Of a DNA stretch of 64,000 nucleotides, positions 44,181-52,530 are shown in pieces. Position numbers and translations under genes: made by a program. Position 1 is the first letter of the stretch. The number at the start of each line of letters is the position of its first letter. The notes beneath the pieces are model-generated. The model was given only the letters and a program-made list of their open reading frames with translations, was not told the DNA's origin and searched no databases. Location: NCBI GenBank assembly GCA_026122225.1, contig JANEZZ010003061.1, positions 4,774,001 through 4,838,000 of the forward strand. Direction: 5' to 3'. The stretch is from Heloderma charlesbogerti (lineage: Eukaryota > Chordata > Lepidosauria > Squamata > Helodermatidae).

Positions 44181-44858
44181 TCACTTTTCAAAAGTTTCAT
44201 CCTTGTCTTCTCCTTGATTAGGTGACCCGTAGTAGAGTCCGACCACCAGGTTCCTTTTATTCTTTGCTCCATTTATTTTGATCCAGATGCTCTCGATAGG
44301 GCTACCAAGCTCATCCTCCTGTATTTCTGTGCAGAGATATGTATTTTTCACATACAGTGCAACCCCACCTCCCTTTCTGTTCCTCCTGTTCTTTTTGAAC
44401 AAGTTATTTCCTTCAATTGCTGTATTCCAGTCATGAGAGTCATCCCACCAAGTCTCAGTTATACCTATCAAGTCATAATTTCCCTCCTGTATTAAGAGTT
44501 CCAGTTCATTTTGTTTGTTTCCCATACTCTGGGCATTAGTATATAGACATCGAAGACCATGTGCTTCATAGTCTGGCTTTCTTCCTACATGTGTCTGAAG
44601 ACTATTATTGGGCGCTATCAGAGCTGTTCTCTCCGTTGCAGTGCATGCACCTACATCCATTGTTACCCCCAACGTTACAGCTCCCTTCCCCGTAGGATTC
44701 AGTTTAAAGCCCTCCTGATGAAGTTCTTCATGCTGTGGCCAAACACATTCTTCCTTTCCTTTGTGAGGTGCAACCCATCCCTTGCCAACAGCCCATCTCC
44801 CAGGAAGTATAGCCCGTGGTCCCAGAATCCAAATCTGTCTCGTCGGCACCACCTTCAT
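44181..44858 (-). pseudogene. CR1 copy 2 endonuclease with upstream ORF1-end frame
   Basis: The 225-residue frame carries RCLYTNAQSMGNKQNELELL, LIGITETWWDDSHDW, GGGVALYVKNTY and VVGLYYGSPNQ, the CR1 ORF2 endonuclease. Its N-terminal 100 residues are an overlapping frame over the end of ORF1; ORF1 itself reads in another frame and ends ...KNFIRRALN. The open frame across the ORF1-ORF2 junction is thus not a natural fusion by itself. The hAT insertion at 44860 cuts it off. Confidence 0.8.
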
Positions 44859-44859
44859 A

Positions 44860-45549
44860 TAGGGATGTCAGAGAATTCCACGATGGATCTTGGTGAGGCC
44901 AAATGCCAGTGCATTCGGCCCCCCGAAATCCATCGCGGAACGGCCTGCCACCCCCCCCGCCCCCCGCGGATCACCCCCGGGACGAGACTTACCTGGGGCA
45001 GATGTTTCGGATAGCGGCGGTGGCAGCGGCTGGTCTTCCGACCAGCCACCGCCACCGCCATTTGCAGTCTGTGTTTCTTTCTTCCCCCCCCCCATAGACG
45101 TGATAGGCTACGTAAAGACTTACGTAGCCTATCACGTCTGGGTAAAAAAAAAAAAAAATTCGTACGCAAATGGCGGCAGCTATGGTAGCCACCATTTGCG
45201 TTCCTTATTTTTCACCGTCTTAGTCTACGTAAATATTTATATAGACGAAGATGGTGAAAAATAAGGAATGTAAATGGCGGCGGCCATAGCCGCCTCCATT
45301 TGCGTATGCGTTTTGGGGGGTTTTTTACCCAGAGCCCTCCGCAGCCGGAAATCCGGCTGTGGATGGCCCTGGCCTGGGCCTGGCCGGCTGCTCCACGGAG
45401 CTGCCTCGGAGCACAGCCGTCCATCAAGGATTCCGAGGGGGAGGACCGGATTGCCTCCGCCCCGTCGAGGATTCCAGGGGGAGGGACAGAACGCCTCCCC
45501 CCCCATGAACAGAATCCACAAAAAGATAAGTGACTTTCGTACATCCCTA
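44860..45549 (+). mobile_element. Serial-hairpin hAT-type MITE, 690 bp, perfect 8-bp TSD
   Basis: Termini are TAGGGATGTCAGAGAATTCC and GTGACTTTCGTACATCCCTA; CCTTCATA is duplicated at 44852-44859 and 45550-45557. The interior has a GATAGGCTACGTA palindrome at 45100-45137, CGCAAATGGCGGC palindromes at 45165-45205 and 45270-45306, and a TAGTCTACGTA stem near 45220-45250. The intact CR1 at 3050-3085 gives the empty site and shows one copy of the target. Confidence 0.93.
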
Positions 45550-45582
45550 CCTTCATAGCCAGTCATTCACCTGGAGTATTTT

Positions 45583-45792
45583 TCATTCCCTTTCTATCCC
45601 TCTTCTAACTACTGGAAGGATGGATGAGAAAACTATCTGGGCCCCAAAGTTCTTGAGTTTCCTTCCCAAAGCTTCAAAGTCTGATGTGATTTCTTCATAG
45701 CTCCGCTTGCCAGTATCATTTGTTCCCACATGGATGAGAAGAAAGGGATACCTGTCAGTGGGCTTTATGAGTGCAGGCAACCTTTCAGTCAT
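45583..45792 (-). pseudogene. CR1 copy 2 ORF1 fragment (SGNH-like domain)
   Basis: The frame has RYPFLLIHVGTNDTGKRSYE, with the GTND block, and FEALGRKLKNFGAQIVFSSI, matching residues about 200-285 of copy-1 ORF1. The GDS block is lost because the element is truncated near 45850. Confidence 0.8.
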
Positions 45793-45979
45793 GTCTCTAA
45801 TCCATCCTCCCGGGAGACAACATACGTGGCGAGTCCACGGGTCTACGCGTTTAAACTAAGTTTAAATCAGGCATAATTAGGCAACAAGAGAGGTGTTACA
45901 ATCATATTCTTGTGCATTCCTTGAAGTCCCGTGTTGCAACAGCTTCACTAGCTACCGATCAGTCAATTTACTGGCACAG

Positions 45980-46505
45980 TGCTGGTATTTATTTATTTAT
46001 TTATTTTTGAATTTCTATATTGCCCCATAGCCAAAGCTCTCTGGGCGGTTTACAGAAGTTAAAAACATTAAATACAATATAAAAAGTTTAAAAGCCATTT
46101 ACAAAAAAGCACATAGACAATATACACAAACAACATATAACTAAAAACAACATTAAACTATCAGTCATAAGTAAAGACACATCCAGAACCGATTAAAACT
46201 CATCATGTGCTGCCAAATGCCTGGGAAAAGAGAGAGGTCTTAAACTGGCACTGAAAAGATAATAATGTTGGCACCAGGCGGGCCTCCTCAGGGAGCTCGT
46301 TCCACAGATGGGGGCCACCACTGAGAAGGCCCTCTCCCTCGTTGCTGCCTTCCAAGCTTCCCTTGGAGGAGGCCCTCGAAGGAGGACCTTAGATGCTGAA
46401 CATAGTGTTCGTTTTGGGAGAGACGTGCCCTCAGATATTGCGGTCCCAAGCCATATAGGGCTTTATAGGTTAAAACCAGCACACTGAATTGATCTCGGAA
46501 ACATA
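45980..46505 (-). mobile_element. L2-type LINE 3' fragment
   Basis: A TTTA repeat and TATATTGCCCCATAGCCAAAG start it, and 'ctctctgggcggtttacaga' follows. On the minus strand 46288-46482 encodes LVLTYKALYGLGPQYLRARL and HYVQHLRSSFEGLL, the L2 C-terminal region. A short plus-strand piece of similar origin ('acaaagccctaaacttggaa') follows at about 46520-46585. Confidence 0.75.
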
Positions 46506-46948
46506 TAGGCAGCCATATTTATTGCCTACAAAGCCCTAAACTTGGAACCAAGTTATCTGAAAGACTGCATTCTCCCATACAAGACTGCCCAGGTTTTTGT
46601 TTTTGCTGGAGAGGAAACAACATGTGACTAGAGTTAAATCCGTGTATTACTGAATGAGGGTGTAACTGATCTGCTCCAACAGTAGATGGGGCTGTAAATT
46701 CCATCATGTTAGTTCTTGTTGTCTTTATCTCCCTGATCCAAGCAACTTCCTTTTTAACTTCCTGTTCTTATTTTTCTACTGAAGTCAAGCTGTGTAATGT
46801 TGCTTGCAGTCACTGGCTGCAGTAAAGGATTTTTCAAATGTATCTGTGACTGACTTTTTCAGTTCTACTAACACTCTGCTAACAGTTTTAAGATCTTTGG
46901 GAGAAACCCTTTTTTCTGTCCTGCCAACGTAAGGTGGCCACTTACATA

Positions 46949-47470
46949 TAGGGATGTCGCAGGTGCCTGACTGGGTCCGGGAGTCCACAGCCTCACCACT
47001 GGTCTGCAACCCATGGACCACGCCTGCCGAGCCCCTGTCTTCACTTGTGCCCACTCACACCCTCCCAGACTTACTGCGACCCTGTCCAGCAAGCGGCCAC
47101 CAATTTGCTGCCTTTTTTTCTGCATAAAGAAGGGAGTTTGAAAACTGTGCATATTTAAATATGCACAGTCTGGGGCCAGGAAAGCTTAATATGTGCAATA
47201 TTGGAGGCATTATGCCTCTAATATTGCACATGTTAAGAGTTCCCGGCCCCCAAACTGTGCATATTTGAATATACGCATTTTTTAAACTCCCTTTTTTATG
47301 CAGAAAAAAAAGGTGACAAAATGGCGGGCGCTTGCCAGACAGGGTCACGGGAAGTGTGGGCGACTCACCGAGCTCGTGGGAGCTTGTGCGTGGTTCTGTG
47401 GGGGGCGAGTGGGGGGACGCTTCAGCAGGCGCCCAGAGAACCCAAGCTGGGGTGTGTTTGCACAGCCCTA
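46949..47470. mobile_element. hAT-type MITE with palindromic core, 522 bp
   Basis: It starts TAGGGATGTCGCAGGTGCC and ends GTTTGCACAGCCCTA. CTTACATA (46941-46948) and CTTACACA (47471-47478) flank it, matching at seven of eight positions. The core has GTGCATATTTAAATATGCAC and 'ccaatattgcacat'-type inverted units arranged about a centre near 47205. GGGTCACGGGAAGTGTGGGC and its inverted partner form outer arms. Confidence 0.82.
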
Positions 47471-47514
47471 CTTACACATCACCAAAAAAGGAGAAACACA
47501 CCACCAAAACAGAG

Positions 47515-47830
47515 GGCACAGGTCTGCATAAAATGTGCATATGCTAATTTAGATGTACAAATGCAAATTTAGAAACAATGACAAAAATTGAAATAGAAAT
47601 ATAAGATATCTCACCATAATGCAGAAGACAGTGACTGGGGGACCTGTGTGCCTTTCTCAGTCTGCTGTCCAGGTGTCATCTGTTGATGGGCAACTTCAAG
47701 GCCCTGACTCTCCCTTCTTATGATTCTTTATCTTTACATAACATTTGGAATGGGCAGCCTTTCAAATAGAGGACTCTCTTAACAGCTCTTCAAATAGAGG
47801 ACTGTCCTCTGTAAAATAGGATTGCACATA
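47515..47830 (+). repeat. Unnamed interspersed repeat (family also at 39580 and 51470)
   Basis: 'gggcacaggtctgcataaaa', 'gaaatagaaatataagatat' and 'ctcaccataatgcagaag' match the inverted copy at 39580-39840; 'caaatagaggactgtcct' resembles text at 51520-51560. I cannot assign a class. Confidence 0.6.
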
Positions 47831-48262
47831 TGTTGCTGTTCCTTCAACCACTATCTTTTTATGTGGATCAAAGGCAGACTCTGCTGTAGAAATGTCTTAA
47901 CTGAAGCTCTCGATTTATAACGCCAAAGAAAAAAACAGTGGCTCTGAAATAATGAGAATTGTTTTAAAAGACAAGACTATAAAGAAGGGAAAAAGAAGCT
48001 AGCATCTCCAATGCCATCCCACAAATAAGGTGGGGGCAGGAAGAGTTTCAAGGGCAAAATAATACTCCTAATGCCAAGTATTTTCCACATCTCAGTTTGG
48101 GATTTTCTAGTGAAGCAAGAGGACATTGAACCCTGCATATATTTTTCCTTGAGTCTCATTTTACAAAGTAATTCTCTTTACTAGTATAGATATTTATGCT
48201 AGTATAAATATTGCTAGAAGTTTACAGCCATACTATTTCATTATTATACTACCCTTCCTCCA
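47831..48262. other. No recognised feature
   Basis: No gene or repeat that I can support. Confidence 0.4.
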
Positions 48263-48363
48263 AGAATCATGGAATCATAGAATAGCAGGGTTGGAAGGGG
48301 CCTATAAGGCCATCGAGTCCAACCCCTTGCTCAGTGTGGGAATCCAAGTCAAAACATCCCTGC

Positions 48364-49040
48364 TAGGGATGGACGAAAGTCCCTTACCTGATCCCGAAGC
48401 TTGCTTCGCGGTGGGGGGGAGGCACCCCATCCCTCCCCCCCGAAATTCTGGCCGGGGGGGAGGCACCCCGTCCCTCCGGCTGCGAAACCTCCTCTCCTGC
48501 CGGGACGCAAATGGTGGCGGCTGTAGCCGCCGCCGTTTGCATCCCTGCAGTCATCCATGATAGGCTACGTAAATGTTTACGTAGCCTATCACGGCTGACT
48601 TTGAAAAAAAAAAAAAGCGCAAAATAACACGTGCCAAAATAAGGAATGCAAATGGCGGCGCCCATGGGCGCCGCCATTTGCATACGCACTTCCCCCCCCC
48701 AAAGTCAGCCGTGATAGGCTATGTGAACATTTACATAGCCTATCACGGTGTTTTTAAAAAATCTAGCCGTGATAGGCTATATAAATCTTTACGTAGCCTA
48801 TCACGTTTGTTTGTTTGTTTTACTTGGAAATGGCGGTGGCGGCAACCGGTCGGAAGACCGGCCACCGCCGCCGCCGCCACTGAACTGCTGCCAAACTGCC
48901 GCCTCCAGGGACATTCGAACAAGGTAAGTCCCGTCCGGGGGGGGCGGGGGGGCAGACCTTTTCTCCACCAATTTTGGGGGGCCAAATGCGCTGGCATTCG
49001 GCCTCCCCAAGATTCCTGGAGAAATTTTCTGACATCCCTA
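48364..49040 (-). mobile_element. Serial-hairpin hAT-type MITE, 677 bp
   Basis: It starts TAGGGATGGACGAAAGTCCC and ends AAATTTTCTGACATCCCTA, the reverse orientation of the 33630 copy. Palindromes of the GATAGGCTACGTA type lie at about 48553-48596, 48706-48748 and 48765-48808; CGCAAATGG-type stems lie near 48506-48545 and 48645-48685. The flanks give CATCCCTGC on the left and TCCCTGAC on the right, consistent with a TSD that lost one base. Confidence 0.87.
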
Positions 49041-49344
49041 TCCCTGACAGATGGCTGTCCAGCCTCATCTTGAATGCCTCCAGTGTGGGACAGCCCACCA
49101 CCTCCCTAGGTCATTGGTTCCATTGTTGTATTGCTCTGTCAGGAAGTTTCTCCTGACGTTCAGCCAGAATCTGGCTTCCTGTAACGTGAGCCCATTATTC
49201 TGTGTCCTGCACTCTGGGATGATCGAGAAGAGATGCCAGCCTTCCTCTCTGGGACAACCTTTCAAGTACTTGAAGAGAGCTATCATACCTCCCCTCAGTC
49301 TTCTCTTCTCAAGGCTACACATGCTCAGTTCTTTCAGTCTCTCC

Positions 49345-50722
49345 TAGGGATGTACGAAACCCCCCTTACCTGGCTCTGCCGGGTTCCGCTGAGGGGGGGA
49401 GGTGCTCTGTCCCTCCCCCTGGAATCCTCGCCGGGAGGAGAGGTGCTCTGTGCCTCCCCCAGAATCCTGGCCGGCCGGCTCCACTCCACGGGGATTCCGC
49501 GGAGCTGCCGGCTGGCTCCGCCAGCAGCCAGACATCTGGCCACTGGCTAGCAGGGATGCAAATGGCGGCGGCCATAGCCGCAGCCATTTGCGTCCCTGTA
49601 TTCAGCCGTGATAGGCTACATAAAGACTTACGTTGCCTATCACATCTGGGTTAAAAAAAAAACCGTGTAAGCAAATGGCGGCAGCTACGGCTGCTGCCAT
49701 TTGCGTTCCCTATTTTTGGTTGTCTTAGTCTACGTAAATATTTACGTAGATTAATATGGCGAAACTAAGGGGGAATGCAAATAGCGTAGCGTCCGCTACT
49801 CTATTTGCGTTCCCCCTTAGTTTCACCGTCATAGTCTACGAAAATATTTACGTAGACTAAGACAACCAAAAATACAGAACGCAAATGGCGGCAGCTGTAG
49901 CCGCCACCATTTGTGTACGCGTTTGTTTGTTTTTTAACCCAGACGTGATAGGCTACGTAAGTCTTTACGTAGCCTATCACGAATGGGGGGGGAAAGACTG
50001 CAAATGGCGGCAGTGGTGGCAGCCAGTCGGAAGACCAGCCGCTGCCACTGCCACCGCCAAAGCCGCCGCCAAAGCCGCCACCGTCCGGAACATCCGCCCC
50101 AGGTCTCATCCCGGGTGTCAGGGTGGACACTGAGCCCATAGAATCCCCGAGTAGTTCTGATTCTGAGGAAGAGCAGTCGCTCCTGGGAGAGGAGCGTGCT
50201 CCTCTTTCCCAGGGCCCACAGCTGACAGAGATTCCTCCCACCAGCATTCCTAGATTAGATAGCAGTCCAGGGAGTGACCGAGCGCGGATAGCAGACTTGG
50301 TGGACGCGCAATGCCAATGCAGAGAGCGGCACCAAATGGAGGGCGCAGAAAGGAGGCGTAGTGCCCAGTTGGCGCGCAAACAACGGTTGCGCCCAGAGGA
50401 TCGAAGGGAAAAGGGGAGGGACTCTCCCTAGTCCTTAAGTTCAGGGGTCTGCCAGTAATTCCCTTTCAAACGGGGACCAACTGTTCCAACTTAGGGCATA
50501 GGTACTCTGCTGCTCAGATCTAGTTGCTACCTGTAGAGTTGTTAAGTTATAAAAGAAGAATAAAGCTTGGAAAGGAATTCCTTTGTCTGTGTCTGGACTT
50601 GGCTACTGGATTAGACTGAGAGAGGCCTCCAAGGAGCCCTTGACAGCTTGGTCCCCGTTTGAAAGGGCATTACTGGCATTCGGCCTCACCGAGATCCGTG
50701 GCAGAATTCTCTGACATCCCTA
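49345..50722 (-). mobile_element. Serial-hairpin hAT-type MITE containing an LTR
   Basis: It starts TAGGGATGTACGAAAC and ends GAATTCTCTGACATCCCTA. Palindromes run from about 49550 to 49985: GATAGGCTACAT, CGCAAATGGCGGC, TAGTCTACGTA and a central AATAGCGTAG stem near 49790 that makes a larger palindrome. The LTR-like unit at 50116-50645 interrupts the GC-rich part. The flanks do not show a clean 8-bp repeat; relative to copy 1 about four bases of CR1 are missing. Confidence 0.83.
50116..50645 (+). mobile_element. LTR inside a serial-hairpin element, odd right junction
   Basis: The 530-bp unit starts TGTCAGGGTGGACAC and ends AGCCCTTGACA, TG...CA ends as in the LTR at 14452. TTATAAAAG near 50549 and AATAAAG near 50560 are promoter- and polyadenylation-like. 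A GA-rich part near 50158 would encode SSDSEEEQS. There is no pentamer duplication: left flank CCGGG, right flank GCTTG. Instead about 30 bases after the end (50646-50680) are the reverse of 50451-50480 inside the LTR. It may be a solo LTR or a rearranged remnant. Confidence 0.6.
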
Positions 50723-51204
50723 CCCCTCATCTGGCTTTGTTTCCTGTCCCCTGATCATCTTCATTACCCTTCTCTGAACCTTTTCCAGTTTGTCTGCATC
50801 CTTCTTAAAGTGTGGTGCCCAGAACTGCACACAGTACTGGAGATGCAGCCTAATCAGTGCTGAGTAGAGGGAAACTAGTACTTCACAGGATTTGGAAGCT
50901 ATATGTCTATTAATGCAGCCCAAAGTAGCATTTGCCTTTTTTGCAGCCACATCACATAATTGGCTCACATTCAGCTTGTGATGGACAACAATTCCAAGAT
51001 CCTTCTCGCTTGCAGTATTGTTGAGCCAAGTATCCCCCATCTTGTAACTGTGCATTTGGTTTCTTTTTCCTAGGTGCAGAACTTGGCATTTATCCCTATT
51101 ACATTTAATTCTGTTGTTTTCTGCCCAGCACTCCAGCCTATCAAGATCACTCTGAATTTTGTTTCTGTCTTCCAGGGTATTCGCTAATCCACCTAATTCA
51201 AGGC

Positions 51205-51390
51205 AGTGTGCCCCCACCACAAGACTCATGTCTGTCCTCACAATAATCTTGTGAGGTAGGTTAGGCTGGAAGAGAGGAGTTGGCCCTGGGCCTTACACAT
51301 TGCAGAAGAGCAGAGAGATGAGTCCAGTCTCCCTACTCTTAGTCCAACACTACCCTAGTTCTTCTCATGCATCGGCCATTCATAAGAACA
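51205..51390 (-). mobile_element. MIR-like SINE fragment
   Basis: 'cctcacaataatcttgtgag' and 'gtaggttaggctggaagaga' match the middle of the SINE at 12195; the tRNA-related head region near 51330-51370 is degraded. Confidence 0.5.
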
Positions 51391-51469
51391 CCTTTCATTT
51401 TAAGCAAGGGTGAAATGGACAAGGGGGTCCTGCATTAACATTAATCATGTGTTTTGAGTTCAGAGTGCT

Positions 51470-51700
51470 AGGGTGGCCAGTGGCCTCTTTTGCAGAGGGT
51501 AGTCCTATGTTTGAAGGCCTGCTAAAGGACCATCCTCTATTTGAAGGTGTCCGCTATTTGAAGGGCTGTCCAGTCCAAGCTTGGTTTGAAGACAAAGAAC
51601 CATAAGAAATGTTGCCCATCAAGAGTTTCCACCTGAACAGCAGACTGAACTTGTGCTGTGCTGATTTCCCTGCTGGTCTTTCACAACCTCTTCGTTTCCC
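51470..51700 (+). repeat. Unnamed interspersed repeat (third copy, diverged)
   Basis: 'agggtggccagtggcctctt', 'tgcagagggtagtcct' and 'gaagacaaagaaccataaga' follow the order seen in the copies at 39580 (inverted) and 47515. Boundaries are rough. Confidence 0.45.
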
Positions 51701-51889
51701 TTTGAAAGAGGCTGTATTTCATTTTCTTTGCTTCCTTTGCAGATATGGGGAGAATTTTGGAGAAAATTCTCAGTGTTCAGAGTTTCAGGTCTTACCTTGT
51801 TGTAACTAGGTAACGGAGGCGTGTGTGTTTGCCGTCTTTCTTTTTCAGCGCAAGTCTCATTTTCCTGTGCTTCTGCAGCCTCCCTGACT

Positions 51890-52115
51890 GCAAGCGCTGT
51901 CTGAAAAGTCCCCTAGGGGACTGAACTATGACTTTCTCTCTTGGGGCTTTACAGCTGCCATCTGAATGCCTGAAAACCGCCTTTTCACAACAACAAAACA
52001 ACAAAACCTCACTCCGCTTTCAGGCATTCAGTAGGCAGCAGTACTGTAAAGCCCAAAGGGAGAAAGTCAAGGTCAAGGGGCCTTTTCAGAAAGCACAAGC
52101 AACCCACCCCAAGCA
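51890..52115. repeat. Foldback repeat, about 85-bp arms
   Basis: 'gactttctctcttggggctt' with 'tacagctgccatctgaatgc' on the left and 'ggcattcagtaggcagcagt' with 'gtaaagcccaaagggagaaa' on the right form an imperfect inverted repeat. The loop contains ACAACAACAAAACAACAAAAC. A MITE is likely; no TSD could be found. Confidence 0.6.
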
Positions 52116-52389
52116 TCCCCCCACCCATACAAACAAACATCCTGTCCAGACTGCAGCTTCCATGGGTTAAAACAAAGTGCAGGGAAAACATTTCTGCAAT
52201 TGAACATCGCACGTGGTTCAGTCCTAAGAACAACGTATTACACTTTGTTATTATGGTAGGGGATAGATCACACTCCTCTACGAGTGACACTGGCTAGTTG
52301 AACAGATGTGTGTGTGTGCCAGAGAGTGACAGGGCATGGTGGGCCCTGGCAAGTGAAAGTATCATCTTATCCCAGGGTAATCCCTACTC

Positions 52390-52530
52390 GACCCCAGGGG
52401 TAGGCAACCTGGACCCCTCCAGATGTTTTGGACCACAGCTCCCATAAGCCCCCTGTTAGCATGCCCAGTGGTCACAGATGATGGGAGCTGTAGTCCAAAA
52501 CATCTGGAGGGCACCCAGTTGCCACCCCTG
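52390..52530. mobile_element. Foldback MITE with ZNF143-like arms
   Basis: The left arm CTCCAGATGTTTTGGACCAC and the right arm CTGTAGTCCAAAACATCTGG are near-perfect inverted copies. The inner arms contain CAGCTCCCATAA and GATGGGAGCTG. It is the cleanest of the six copies. Confidence 0.7.

Larger units (their letters stand above)
40323..45850 (-). mobile_element. CR1 LINE copy 2, 5' truncated, with two hAT insertions and a deletion
   Basis: The 3' octamer tail reads GAATCATAGAATCACAGAATC at about 40327. Moving right, the copy runs from the 3' UTR and reverse transcriptase (42.65-44.05 kb) through the endonuclease (44.05-44.86 kb) to ORF1 (45.55-45.85 kb), all on the minus strand. hAT-type elements occupy 40487-42636 and 44860-45549. 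Near 44045 about 0.79 kb of ORF2 (equivalent to 3881-4665 in copy 1) is missing. The 5' end is at about 45850 inside ORF1. Confidence 0.9.
48263..51197 (-). mobile_element. CR1 LINE copy 3, 5' truncated, with two hAT insertions
   Basis: The 3' tail (AGAATCATGGAATCATAGA) is at 48263. CR1 text occupies about 48263-48363, 49041-49344 and 50723-51197 on the minus strand. It covers the 3' UTR and the C-terminal half of the reverse transcriptase; 50720-51241 includes NTLEDRNKIQSDLDRLE and KDLGIVVHHKLNVSQLCDVA. The 5' truncation is near 51197, just after the expected FADD motif region, which is absent. Confidence 0.88.

Noticed and set aside
44181..44858. Natural ORF1-ORF2 fusion in CR1 copy 2
   Set aside because: The N-terminal part is an out-of-frame reading of the ORF1 end; the true ORF1 frame ends separately.
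50123..50431. Acidic 102-residue protein
   Set aside because: It lies within the LTR and looks like translation of LTR sequence; similar GA-rich starts occur in other LTR-like pieces.
49337..50730. Perfect 8-bp duplication around the LTR-bearing hairpin element
   Set aside because: Flanks GTCTCTCC and CCCCTCAT do not match; the site has been altered after insertion.
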